This document shows, in pieces, positions 37,788 to 49,980 of a stretch of 64,000 bases of DNA (the first letter of the stretch is position 1; each line of letters begins with the position of its first letter). The stretch covers positions 19,842,501 through 19,906,500 of the forward strand of contig CM077599.1 in assembly GCA_039654915.1 (NCBI GenBank). Reading direction: 5' to 3'. The notes beneath the pieces were generated by a model that saw nothing but the letters and a program-made list of their open reading frames with translations, did not search any database and was not told the DNA's origin. The translations under genes and the position numbers were made by a program. Origin of the DNA: Aquilaria yunnanensis. Its lineage: Eukaryota > Streptophyta > Magnoliopsida > Malvales > Thymelaeaceae.

Positions 37788-38507
37788 GCTAGCCCAAATT
37801 TGTGATTACAGTTGCATCTGCCGAACAACTTTAAACTTTGATTAACAATAAAAATTGTTTTTCCTGACGGTGGTGCCCCACCATGGTCAAGGGATCAATT
37901 AGGAAATAAAAGTGTAAGGGCAACCCTATATGTCCTGTTACTTATTGAAAACTAGCATAGAGTTAAAAAAAAAATTATTTTTTTAAAAATTATTTAAGAG
38001 TAATTTTTAGCTTTTAGTTTTAGGAGTTTAACCTCTATTATTAATAAATTATTCAAAATTATAATATTAATTACAAAAATTGTTTCCAACTATAGTGTAA
38101 GATGCAACATCTATTTCAGTTCCTGACAATGTAGCTTGTGAGCAATATCCTAGTATTGTAGCCAAGGGGTATACTGGTTGACCCTAACGGAAGTAAGAAA
38201 CGATGGCTAGCATGAATTGTTGCCTTCTGGTACTTAAAGCCTTAAAGGGCTTCCCTCCTATATTTTTACTTCAGTAACCAAAGTGCAACTGATCATACAG
38301 TTTAGGTACCAAATCTGCAATATAATTTGTCGCATTATAAATCAGAAACTATTGGAGAGCAGAACAAATCGTCAGAATAAAAGCAAAGACAGGGAAACAG
38401 GATTTTCTTCAAAAGAGAATTGATTCCACCAAAGAAAAGTCCTCGTGGCTCGTCGGAAATATTCCAATTCGGACGCATTTTAACCGGCCGGCGAGGAGCC
38501 CATCGAC
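37788..38507. promoter_or_regulatory. Upstream region of the HHP gene
   Basis: AT-rich to about 38390, then a GC-richer leader up to the start codon. A weak TATA-like CATTATAAAT sits at about 38334, some 170 bases upstream of the ATG. No other element was recognised. Confidence 0.35.
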
Positions 38508-41500
38508 ATGGAAAGTCGGAAATCCGGAAAGGCGAAAGGCGGCCAAGAGAACAGGAAGAAGCGATTCGAGAGGCAACTGGTGAGGTTTAAAGACTTGCCC
38601 GAATATTTGCAGGACAACGAGTTCATTTTGGACTATTATCGATGCGAGTGGTCTCTCAAGGATATCTTCATCAGCGTTTTCACTTGGCACAACGAAACCC
38701 TCAATATATGGACGTAATTGCCTATCAATCGTTGTTCCTCTTGATTTCGCATTTCTTCGATCGATTAACTTCCTCTTCTGATCTGGTCTACCTCTTGTTT
38801 CTGCAGACATTTGGGAGGATTTCTCATCTTCGTCTGGTTGACGGTGGTAAGCTTGGTGGCGGAGCTCGGAGATGGAGGTTTGATCTCCGGCCTGTCCAGG
38901 TTTTCTGTTGAGGGCTTTTCTGTAACTATATAAAGTTCTATGCCTTGCAGAAACTTTTCTCAACTCTTCGCCAACTTTTTCTGTAGAGGTCAAGCTTCAT
39001 GGTCGTTCTCGACGCCGATGACGCCGATGCACGAAACGAGCGTGTCTCAGACTCGCATTTTTCCAGTGAGTTCTTTTTTTTTTTTTTTTGTGGTTATTTG
39101 TTCAGAACTTTTTTATTTTCCTTTAAATCAAGAGGAGTTGTATATTTTTAGTAGAGTCACAATTTACTCGAAAATTTCAAAATTGAATCTTATAACTTGG
39201 TTATTATTAAATTTAAGTAATGTACACTAAATTCTATGACTAATTACATTTTACCCTTTATTTAGCTTGGTTGACATCAATTTTTATTTAAATTACTAGG
39301 AACTGTTTTTATGTAAATTTAAACCTAGTAATTTTTTTAAGATTAATGATTAGTTTAATTATTAATTTTTCCTCAAAAATTGGGGTAGAGTAGGTTTGAG
39401 AATTGGAGTATAAGTCTAAATAAGAAAAAAGGTGAAATTGACCCTTAACTCTATTTCAATTGTCTTTGTAGAGGATTTTTTTTAATTTTATCTCGCAGAA
39501 TATTTGTTTTCCTAAAATTCACTTTTCTAAATATTTATATATGCAGAAGATTCGATTTATTTTTTTTTTTTTAAAGAAGACTACTGCCCAGAGGTGGAAA
39601 AATGGGCGGGACATGGGGACGAGACGCCACTTTTGTCTACTTTTCTTATTTGAAACAATAATTATGCAATGGCTCCAGAACAACGAAATTCTCTCTCATG
39701 GAATATGGCAAAGCCAAAAAGCGTGTGACCTTTGGCATATTTATTTGCACTCTAAGGCTTTGAACTTTTCCTAATAGCAGGCTTAGCAGCTCAAGTACAA
39801 GTTATCGTTTTTCACCTTGGCTTCAAGCGCCAGCTAATCGCCTCAAGTACATTTTCTCTTTTTTGGTTTTCCACTTTTCAGTCTCCGTGCCTCACTCTCG
39901 TAGACTATACATGGAACTTTTTCGTATAAATTAGGATGAATTTAACCATACATGTACTAATTATGTGAGAAAAATGTTACGTTTAGTGTTAAAATTTTTC
40001 AAAATTTCCTATGTAAAAAAGTCTAAAAAATATATTAAATTTACTCTATTAGTCCTAAACTGGATGGGCCTTCATATGATAATGAAAATACTAACTTGAG
40101 ACTTGAAACCCATCAACATCCACAGGTAAATTACATAAACTTGTGAGTCTTACTGACAATTATTAATGAGTCCTTTCAGTGGTCTAAAAGTTCACTTTGT
40201 TCCATTTGTAAGTAAACTGTCGCCCCTAAGGTTTGCTTTAAAATTACATTGTCTCCCCTAATGGTGTTAACTAATTTTTCCAGGCTTTAGGAGTGCAATA
40301 TAACTGTGTGCAAAAATCAGCTCAGTTTGTGTAATTTACCTGAGAATTTATGTTGCAAAAAATTTGGTCTTTGTTTCAATTTTCAGTTTAAAATCCCATA
40401 ACATAACATGCATTACTGCGTCTAACGTCTCAACTATGGTTCTTTCGTTAGCTTTTCCGTTGATTTTGACGGAAATATATTGATGTCGCGGGAGACTTGT
40501 CCTAGTAGGCTTCGAATTGGCTTATACTGGTGTTTTATTTCCTCGTCTCTGTTTCTGTCCCGCTTCTCCCCGTTGTCGTAAAGACGGAGCGATTTTCGGC
40601 CTCGATTTTGGCCTTCGATCGACGATTGTCATCGGGGATGGTTAGGTTTGAAGATCGAGGGTTGCTATGCAGGACCCCTAAATGTCCACTTATCAATCCG
40701 GTCATCAGATCGTCAAATTGAGATCGAAAACTTAGTGATTAGGGTTCTCTATGTCTTGGAATTTGGAAACTCCAAGTAAGGGCAATTTCGGAATAGTATG
40801 TCGAAGGCAGGACAGTAATGAGGGTCGACGTAGCCCTAATTTCTTAGCCCCTAATTGTGGGGGCCGGTGGCCAAATTAACGCACTCTCCTTTGCTTTTTT
40901 TTGCCCCCTGGATAAATAGTAGTATTATTTCTCATCCAAATTACCACTCCTAATCTGAAAAAAAAAAAAGTTTTTTTTTGTGATCTTTTGAAGCAGTTGC
41001 TTCACCGAATAAGCGACCGGCTAATTTTCCGTTTAAAGTTCTCATTGATAAAATGAGTTAGTTCTTTCATGTTCCAGATATTATTGAGGTCAATTTATGT
41101 TTAAAGAAAAAAAATGTTATCGAGGTTAATTAATGTTATTTAATGAGAAATGAATATTTTAATTGTTATATATAACTTCTGTCGTGATGGTGAGGAGATT
41201 TGGCATATTATCGTCCTTTTTGGCACTGAAGCGGTGAATAGAATGAATTGTGCTGATGAACAAAATGTTGGTGTTACTTACAGGGTGTGGGAAACGTTTC
41301 TGAGGCATCAGGTTTAAGGGAAGCAGGGTATTACGAGGCCATCCCAAAATGGCCATGGTTTGTCTTCCTATCTGGCGCAATGGGCTGCTTGGTTTGTAGT
41401 GCTCTCTCCCACCTCTTCGCCTGCCACTCCGAGCGCTTCAACCTCTTCTTCTGGCGCCTTGACTATGCCGGAATCTCCCTCATGATAGTCTGCTCGTTCT

Positions 41501-41943
41501 TTGCCCCAGTCTACTACGCCTTCTTCTGCAACCCCTACGCTAGGCTCTTCTACCTCTTGTCCATATCGGTGCTTGGTGTGCTCGTCATCATCACTCTGCT
41601 CGTGCCTGAACTCTCTGCTGCTCGCTTCAGGTCCTTCAGAGCGGTGTTGTTCCTTTGTATGGGATTCTCGGGGTTGATTCCTGCTGGGCACGCGCTGTTC
41701 CTCCACTGGGGAGCGCCTCAGGTTCTTGTCTCGCTCGGATATGAGGTCGTTATGGGGGCTCTCTATGCTGCTGGGGCTGCATTTTACACCAGCAGGATAC
41801 CGGAGAGATGGAAACCTGGTAAGTTTGACATGGTAGGGCACAGCCATCAAATATTCCATGTGTTTGTGGTCCTGGCAGCGCTTACTCACAGCGTTGCAAC
41901 ACTATTGGTTATGGATTTTCGTAGTGGCTCGCCCAGCTGTTAG
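38508..41943 (+). CDS. Heptahelical transmembrane protein (PAQR/adiponectin-receptor family)
   Basis: Four exons, 38508-38713, 38807-38899, 38951-39065 and 41284-41943, all GT-AG and in frame, encode 357 residues, near the usual size of plant HHP proteins. The family are seven-helix membrane proteins related to adiponectin and progestin receptors; plant members are linked to hormone and sugar responses. Seen: a basic cytosolic N-terminus, the family signature [11 protein letters not shown] (30-40) and [11 protein letters not shown] (60-70), helix 1 about 70-89, a variable loop (about 90-155), then six helices in exon 4. [11 protein letters not shown] (177-187) and [10 protein letters not shown] (323-332) supply H181, H326 and H330, the expected zinc ligands. 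The N-terminal block looks closest to Arabidopsis HHP1 from memory. Exon 4 is strikingly GC-rich. Intron 3 is 2.2 kb and holds a MITE. The gene looks intact. Confidence 0.93.
39066..41283 (+). other. Intron 3 of the HHP gene (2218 bp)
   Basis: Donor CCA|GTGAGTTC and acceptor TTACAG|GGTGTG. Contains a poly-T run near the donor, the MITE at 40123-40342 and a GC-richer patch at about 40500-40870 on neither side of which ends were found. Open frames within it (39541-39774, 40530-40721) are not supported as genes. Confidence 0.8.
40123..40342. mobile_element. 220-bp MITE in HHP intron 3
   Basis: CAGGTAAATTACATAAACT at the left and its near-complement AGTTTGTGTAATTTACCTG at the right. Interior AT-rich and non-coding. 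Target duplication not resolved. Confidence 0.65.
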
Positions 41944-42300
41944 TGTTGACAATTGTTACCTTTGTTGGATGATTATAGCAGCTCCAGATCATGTTTCTAC
42001 CAGTTTCTTGTCAAATCCAAGGGAGTGATCCTACATATAGAAGCTCCTCTCTTTCCCCCTCTTCCGGATGGCTGTTCATTGGATTAAACAAAATTAACTG
42101 TTTAACCAGCAAAAATGTAAAAGCAACCTTTCCTGTACAATCTCCGAACAATCTTTCTTTCACAAAATACCATAGTAAGACAAAACATGTTGTATAAACT
42201 GTTGGGAAAACACATTTCCATTTGGCATATTGAGATGACAGGATTCTTGTGAAATCATTTGGAATTCTAGGTAGACCATTTTTGCTGAAAACTACCAGAT
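41944..42300 (+). other. Probable HHP 3' UTR and flank
   Basis: Follows the HHP stop codon directly. Moderately AT-rich with no open frame of note and no clear AATAAA. LINE sequence starts soon after. Confidence 0.4.
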
Positions 42301-45300
42301 GGGATTCGGATTGCATTACAACAAGAAGGCGCTTTTCTGATGGCTTTTGTCAAACAATTAAAATTTTGACTGTTGGCTATTGGAATACAGTATCTCGATT
42401 TAGCATAACTGGAAAAAAAAAAATTCTGACGGCAATAGTTGATGAAGGCTATGATTCAGCAGTGCTCTGGTCCTCTTTTGCTGATTGTTGATTTCAATCA
42501 GGCATTGTCTTCACTTGAGAAAATTGGGAGGAATGCTCATTCTTGCCCGGGCGCCGAACATTTGCAGTCCTTTTTTCATATGGTCAAATTTCAGGCAGGG
42601 TGGGGATACTTTTTATGAAGTTTTGGATAAAACCTATTGTAATGAGTATTGGCTCTTGTTACATCCGAACCCTCAACTGATAAATCTGGCTATCCAAAGC
42701 ACAGACCACGCCCCTCCACTTCTGGATACAAAGTCGATTAGGAAATTTTATCATTGGCCTATTCGGTTTGGAGCTTTCTGGCTCAAGTACCTCGAATGTG
42801 AGGAAATCATAAAATTGGTATGGAATGGTCGAGTTAGGGCTTCAAAGTTGTTTCAGGTGGCCACTAAGTGCTCCCAATTGGTACCTTCTCTTAGACAATG
42901 GAATAAACCACCTTCAGGTTCTTTAAGGCGGGAAATTGAAAGGACCGAGACTTTCTTGGAGTAAGCCCAAAATACTTTAAGCCGCTTAGCTTTTTCATTG
43001 AGATATTCTAGCTTTACGCAATAAGCATAATTCTTTACTAGCCAATGAAGAATATCTTTGGGCCCATAAGTCCCGAGTCAAATGGTTAGCGTTTTGGGAT
43101 AATCATACTAGATTTCTTCCATCTCATGACTCGAACTCGTCAGATGAATGCTCGCATATCAACCTTATTGTTAGAGGATGGCTCTTGGATTGAGGATGAG
43201 GAATTGATTAGGGGTAAGATTCAGTATCACTACTTTAGTATTTTTAATGACTTTCCTCCTCATCGTGAGTCTACCCAGTAAGTTTTTGCTTCTTCAATAT
43301 CAAGGGATTTAATTGATCAACAAAAAGTCGCTTTGTTACTACCGTTTACCAAGGAGTATATTAAGCGAATGACCTTTGATATGGGTAATTTGAAAGCCCC
43401 TGGTCCGGATGGTCTCCCAACAATAGTTTTTAAGAAGTTTTGGAATATCATGGGATACTTTATTTCTGAAGCTGCTTTAACTTTTCTTAATGGGAGCTTT
43501 ATGTTGCGGCAAATTAATCACACTTTTATTACTCTTGTTCTGATAATCTATTGTGCTAAACGGATAGACGATTTTTGCCCTACCAACCTCTATAATACCT
43601 TGTATAAGGTTATTGGTAAGGCAATGGTAAATAGGTGGAAGCCAATTATTTCATCTTTGGTTTCAGAATTTCAAAATGTCTTTGTGCTTGGTCGGAGTAT
43701 TCAGGATAATATAATCATCTCTCATGAGATTCTGCCTGCATTAAAGAATACTAATAGGCATAGTGGCCCCTAAGGATATAAGGCAATTTTGAAGCTAGAC
43801 GTTTGGAAAGCTTATGATAAACTTCGTTGGTCTTTTATAGAAAAGATTCTTCGGTGATGCAATTTCTTAAATCTTGGATCTTTCTTATTATGCAGTTTCT
43901 TACTATTGTCTCTTATTCGGTTCTAGTTAATGGTAGTCCTATAAAATGGCTTTTATCGCAAGTAGGTCTCAGACAGGGTGATTAACTATCCCCTTATCTC
44001 CTTATATTATGTGCTGAGGCCATCTCTAGTTATCTTTACCATCTTCAATCATCCAAGCATTTTCCAGGTTTAAAAGCCAATTAAAATGGTCCTTCCAATA
44101 ATCACCTATTTTTTGCTAACAATTGTCTAATTTTCTTTTGTTCATCTAAGAATGTGGTAAATGCTAATAAAAGATTCACTTTGTTTGTTTGCAGTTGCAG
44201 CTGTGCAGGAGATAAATTTCTGTAAATCTGAATGGTTGTTTAGTAAAAATGTTACTTCTTTTGCAATTCAGGAATTCTGCAACATTATTCTGTTTCCAAT
44301 CAATTCGAGAATTTTCCACTATTTAGAAGTCACTTTTTTTTTCTAGGATTTGTCCAAATCATCCTCTTTTCAATTTATTGCTGATAAGATCTCCAAAAGT
44401 TTGGACAATTCAAAATGAAAGTTGTTGAATAGTGCTAGAAGGCTAACTCTTACCCATTCTACCCTGATGTCCATCCCGGTTTACATTATGCCACTTTTTA
44501 AGGTATCAGTTACTTTGTTTGATAAGATTTCCAAAATTTTATAAAATTTTGGTGGTTTGGATCTCATAAGAAACACGACTTCCATATAAAACATAAACAC
44601 CTTCTAATGTTGCCAAAAGGGCTAGGTGGTCTGCGTATTAAGGATATGCACCTTCTTAATTAGGCTCTCCTGGCTAGGACTTTATGGATAATTTTTGCAG
44701 GGAGGAATAATTCCCTAGTTCAGAGAGTACTAATTTCCAAGCGTGGGACTAAGCAATCCATTTTGACTATAAAGTGTGGCAGTAATTCTATCCCTATATG
44801 GCATGGTTTGTTACATGGCTGTAGCCTTTTTTGTCAAACTCACAGGTGGTATATAGGCATAGGTGGATTCATGTGTTATATATGGGGGTCCACGGACCCC
44901 CTTTTAAAAAAAATGTTAATAAGGGATACATATTTTAACAATTGGACACCTTTAGTTTTTTAAGTGGAGCCCCATAATTTTAATAATTTCTATTGAAACA
45001 AAAAAATGAGCATGTATTATTCTAAGGAATACAAAAATGAGTCAATCTCTTCTATGTATAAATAATTTTCTAATGAAAAAAGTCTATACTAGCCCTAAAC
45101 TTTCATACATTTTTCCACCATGCCCTTGAGCATTTTTTTAGTCTCATTTTTGTTCAAACATATGAAAAAATGAAGGAGCTAGTCAGACACAAGATAAAAT
45201 GTAGGAGCTAAGTGGAGAGAAATATATAAGTTTAATGACTAGATGGGATTTTTTTTTTTTACATTCTATCCTACATGCACATCTCACTCATCTTCTCTAC

Positions 45301-46865
45301 AGTTCATATATAATTTTATAACTCATGTTATTGTCACTTGACTAATGTCATAAAAAAATAAATGCTCAATTTGAGTATTTTTTAAATTTTATAAAAAAAT
45401 TATCATTATATAGTACATGAGTTTAGATTTCACGTTATATATGTGAATTTATAAGTTTTATCATGTAATACTTAGTTTGATATTTATATATGCATTCGGA
45501 CTCCCCTTTGTCAAATTTCTGCATCCGCTATTGTATATAAGTGATGGTAGCTCTATATTGGTCTGGCATGATTACTGGCTTTTGAATGTTTCTCCAAAAC
45601 TGTTGAGAGCCATCTATCTAAGCTTCCAAAAGGTTAAAAATCTAAGAATGGCAGATCTGGTTATTAGAGGTTCTTTGTCTTGGGATATGGACCTTTTAAA
45701 CTCTTTGTTTCCAACTCTGATTTGTCAGATGATTTCCAATATTTCTGCTCTATCATCCTCTACAAGACCTGATTATATTTTTGGGAAGTTAGCCCGTCCG
45801 GACACTTCTAATAAAAAAAAAAGAAACGCCCTTCAACTTCTTAACCAGCCTGCCATGCTTCAAAATTTGGAGTATGGCTGTGGTGGTCTCTCATAAAATC
45901 CTAGCTTCTTTCAGGTTCTTAAGCGGCTTGTGGGCATAATGCTCCTATAGAAATTCAAAGTCTTCCTTTTTAAATGCCTGATGAACTCCTTTCTAACCGC
46001 TTCCAATATTACTACTCATGGTGATCTGGTTAGTCCTATATGTCACAGATGCAACGCTCAAATTGAATATTCTTTCCACCTATTCTGGGGCTACCAAGGT
46101 TCTATTGTTATTTGGGGAAACTTCTTTATCAATCCAATTGCTTCAAATCAATTCTTTAAGGCTTGGCTTCTGACTCTGTTGACATTAGAAAGGAAATATG
46201 ATATGGATTGGTTATACTACATTATGGCTACACTTTAGATTATCTAGCTTAGTAGAAATGAACTTCTTTTCCAAAATTCTAGCTTTAATGTTACCTCACA
46301 TAAAGGATGCTTTGATTTAGTTACTTCATAACTCCAGAGACTTTAAGCTTCATGTTTCCACGTTCGTGGGTAATCCTCCAAACCCTCTATGCCAAGTGTG
46401 GGGTCCCAGTAAGTAGAGTCATCCATCTTTTACTCTTTGGCTTTTTATTGTTGATGGTTATTGGAGGAAGTCTGCTAGTTTTAGGGTAGTGGCCTGGCTC
46501 TAGATGGGCATTAATGCCCTACCGAGATTTAAAGATGGGAAGGATTGGCAATTCTGTAGTTCGGCTTTGGGGGCAAAGGCCTGTAGCCATACATGGAGTT
46601 ATTAGTGCAGCTCAAAGGTTTCCTTTGTATTAGGTTACCATCTTTACTGACTACTCACAGCCGTTGGCAGCCTTATGAGGGATTGTGGAGCTTAGCAAAT
46701 CTATGGCTTTTCTAGCTTAAGAGATTGTTGCTTCTTTAGAGATTTTGATCGTTATGCTTTGATAGTGGTATCTCAGCAGTGTGTGTCACCTGCCCACTCT
46801 TTCGCCACTTCTCTCTTACCCTCATAATTTCCTTAGTTTTTTTTATTCTGATTATAAAAATAAAA
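42300..46865 (+). pseudogene. Decayed, 5'-truncated L1-type LINE
   Basis: In order: the end of the endonuclease (about 42300-42760; VDFNQALSSLEK, FIWSNFRQGG, STDHAPPLL), a linker (to about 43270), reverse transcriptase (about 43330-44450; NLKAPGPDGLP, then LKLDVWKAYDKLRW in another frame after a stop, QVGLRQGD, and FFANNCLIFF where the catalytic aspartate pair is lost), a thumb-like region, a 675-bp insertion at 44858-45532, SILVWHDYWL, the zf-RVT motif CHRCNAQIEYSFHLFW (46040-46095) and an RNase H-like tail (about 46430-46790). An A-rich tail ends near 46865. Many stops and frame shifts: dead. It lies in the same direction as, and directly after, the HHP gene. Confidence 0.9.
44858..45532. 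mobile_element. Mutator-type element inserted in the LINE
   Basis: A 675-bp AT-rich block starts CATAGGTGGATTCATG and ends GCATCCGCTATT (imperfect inverted ends of the TAGYGGRKKCA type also seen at 3542). It is flanked by GTATATAGG (44849-44857) and GTATATAAG (45533-45541), a 9-bp duplication with one mismatch. LINE coding sequence resumes on both sides. Non-coding. Confidence 0.75.
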
Positions 46866-47386
46866 TAAAATTATCTACTACTATAAGGGTTTAAGAAGTA
46901 GGGGAAGAGTAGTGATGTTTCTAACTAAAGTTAATGCTATAGCATGACAAAACCCTTACTATGCATGCTCATGGTGTAAAGACTTACAAAATGAGTTCAA
47001 TTTGCTTCATTTCAAATGATATTTTACTAGGGACATCACAATGATCGTGGAATTTGTTTTTTTTTTTGGTAATCTGTGGCCTTTGTTTTTATTCTCTCCA
47101 ATTACTTGATTGATGAACGGTGCAAAAGAACAACTTTTTTCGGGCCAATGCAGTTGCAAGCCTGAAACAAGTTGAGAAGGTATCCTTACCTTTTTCTTTC
47201 ATGCAGAAGGTTATGGCATATGTGGGCAGTTTTGATAATTGTAAAAGTCAAAGACCATTATATTAAAAATGTTAACAAGAAATTAGGACTTTCTAGATAA
47301 AATTACCAATGAAAAGAAAAAAAAAACTTTCACCGCCGATGGTGGATGTGATTCATGTGAAACTAAAATAAGCAACCATGACTTTT
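46866..47386. other. Intergenic, nothing recognised
   Basis: AT-rich spacer between the LINE and the third MULE. Confidence 0.4.
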
Positions 47387-48220
47387 AGGGTAAAATTTGT
47401 ATTTAGTCCCATAATTTTAAATGTCATCCTAAAGTGGTCTTTTAACTCTAAAACTGACTACAAAAGTCCTTTAACTCAATTTTTGTGTTCTATTTTGTAT
47501 CTATCGTTAGTTCGGTCATTATTTTTTATGGAGAATGGCTAGGTGGCACTCAAACTAACATGTGACATCTTATTTCATAACAATATTGAATATGTTGGAA
47601 GAATACAAAATTTTATGTTAAAATGGACGCAAAATAATAATCTTATGGGCTTAAACATATATTAGCCAACAGTTCATCAAATCTCGACCTATTTCTCTAA
47701 CCTTAGACTCTGTGTTTGACCAAACTCTGACTCCATTTCTTATTGAACTTCTCTGCTTCTCCAATCGAAATATGAGAATGAAAGTGCTACTTTTTTAAGC
47801 TTCTTTAACAATAGAGACGTATGAGTAGTGATTGGTTAAGCTAATTATAAATGCAGCTTTGTAATTGAAATCAAGGCTTCTTTTGATTTCTAGATATTTT
47901 TCTTATTCAATTTTCCAAATTTTTGCAGCGGTGCATTAGACCACCAAAGAAGCCACCAAACTTCTTAAATATCTAAGTGTTCGCAATAAGGGTTCCACTG
48001 GATTCTATCCAAAACTCGGGTAGGATTAATCGTTAGTCTCACACATTGTAGGTCTCACACCCTAGTGAATTGGGCCATGATCGACCGTGTTGGTTCGGAG
48101 GTCCGGTTTTGCCAGAATGTGAAGGGCTTCAATTTGCAAACTAGAGTTCATCCATAGAGACCACAATTTGTATGTCAGAGTTGATGGCATCGGAACTCAA
48201 AGAACATTTCACAAAGAGAA

Positions 48221-48268
<48 letters not shown>

Positions 48269-48624
48269 TGTGTGTGTGTGTGTGTGTGTAAATAAATGAT
48301 GGCGGCATAGATGGGGAGATTAAGAAACGGAGATGATGAAATTAGGGCTAAACCTTTTTAAGTCCATAAAATTATGTCTTTGTTAATTCTATCTTGTGAC
48401 TTATTATTCTTTCAGTCTTATCACTTATTGCCAAGAAAAATGATGCTATATGACAGTTTAGGTGTCACATAGGCAATTTTCATCCTATATAACATCTGAA
48501 CTGATAGTAAAGACCAAAATAGGATATACGAATTAAATTAGGGGACTTTAATAGTCATTTTTAGAGTTAAGGGACCGTTTTAGGATTACCCTTAAAGTTA
48601 GGGGACTAAATATGAATTTTACCC
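47387..48624. mobile_element. MULE copy 3 (1238 bp, long TIRs, 9-10 bp TSD)
   Basis: AGGGTAAAATTT...AATTTTACCC flanked by ATGACTTTT(A) (47378-47386/7 and 48625-48634). TIRs of about 200 bp match copies 1 and 2. The interior, about 47640-48340, includes a GGTTCGGAGGTCCGG patch and a GA/GT microsatellite. No transposase frame. Confidence 0.87.
48211..48290. repeat. (GA)n(GT)n compound microsatellite
   Basis: A long AG/GA run switches at about 48268 to about 12 GT units. It lies inside MULE copy 3. Confidence 0.9.
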
Positions 48625-48778
48625 ATGACTTTTATCAACCATAGTCCTAATAATGATATTGAGCATAATTGTCAAAGTTTAAATTTAAGTTTTAAAAACT
48701 TATGTTTCTATCATTTTAAAAGTAAAAAATGTTTAAGTATTAGTAGGAATTTGCATCTAGATAGAAAAGACTAAAATC

Positions 48779-49980
48779 CAAGGGGATCCTTTTTTTTTGT
48801 CTTAAACGGGGTCACTTGACCCTATTTTGTCCTAGCGAAGTCCCTCATTTTATTTTTTGTGGTGTCCTATTTGGGTCTTTTCCGTTTTTTGAGCTGTTAT
48901 TTTTAATGGAATTTTCACTAAAAATAACAACTCCAACCCAAAAATTAATTTATCCTATTCCTATTACCCTAAACTTTGCTCATCTTACTTTTAACACCCT
49001 AAAAGTTCTAGATCTAACACATTAGCTACCTTTTCTCCCACACACTAACTTATATTTTGCTAAGATATGGAGAAAATCGAGAAAACCAAATAAAGAAAAG
49101 ATAAAAAGATAGCAAAACTGAAGCAAAAATCAAATTGAGATTACAAATTAAAACCAAAATTGAACCAACAAAAATTATATCCACACATCTTAGAGCTTAA
49201 CAGTGGATGAGACAATCGACAGAGACGACGACATAATTAACAGAGGCAAAAAGGCAATTAACGAAAGTGCTGAGATCGAGGGACAACGAAATCAAGGGAT
49301 GACGGACGAAGGATGAGATTGACCGGATGACCAACGGAGTATGAGATCAAGAAGGATGACCAATGGAGTACATGACGATTGAGGTTTGTGTGTCGGGGGA
49401 GGGACATAGCCCAATGATAGAGTCGATGGAGATGAAGAGGTGAATGAGGAGAAAAAAAATGAGGGATGAGTTCCAATGTAAAGCTGGAGAAGATTTACGC
49501 CAAAATCAGGAAAATTTACTTTGTCTCTAACTGGAATTACTTTTGTCTCTGACTGGAATGCATAAAGGTCGACAGTGCCATCACGGTTGTTGTTGAAGTT
49601 GTTGAAGAGGGAGTTCAAAGCAGCGAGCAGGTTCAACAGCAAAAATGGAAAGGGATTTCTTACAAGATATGATGGTGGGGTTACTACTTGTGCAGAGAAA
49701 CAACAGAAGAGGCAATGGGAGAGAAATGGTTGATTTGTTAGATTGTATAATATTTATGACATTAAAAGTATGATGAATAAAGTTTAGGGTAATAAGAACA
49801 AGATAAATGAATTTTATGGACTGTAGTTGTCATTTTTTGCCAAGATTTCATTAAAATTAATAACCCAACTAACAAAAATGACCTAAATAGGATGCAAAAA
49901 ATAAGGTAAGGGAACTCGCTAGGACAAAATAGAGTTACGTAACCTGTTTAAAACAAAAATTAAAGAAAGGGAATCCACTG
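48779..49980. mobile_element. 1.2-kb element with roughly 150-bp TIRs
   Basis: Left CAAGGGGATCC...TTTTGTCCTAGCGA...CCTATTTGGGTC is repeated inverted at the right as GACCTAAATAGG...TCGCTAGGACAAAA...GGGAATCCACTG. Interior 49200-49740 holds a GA-rich patch (GATGACGGACGAAGGATGAG) with frames on both strands. No transposase; target duplication not found. Probably another Mutator-type family. Confidence 0.7.

Noticed and set aside
38409..38993. 194-codon frame antisense to HHP exons 1-3
   Set aside because: Overlaps well-supported spliced exons and crosses their introns without any recognised motif.
41368..41889. 173-codon frame antisense to HHP exon 4
   Set aside because: Mirror of a GC-rich real exon; charged low-information sequence with no domain.
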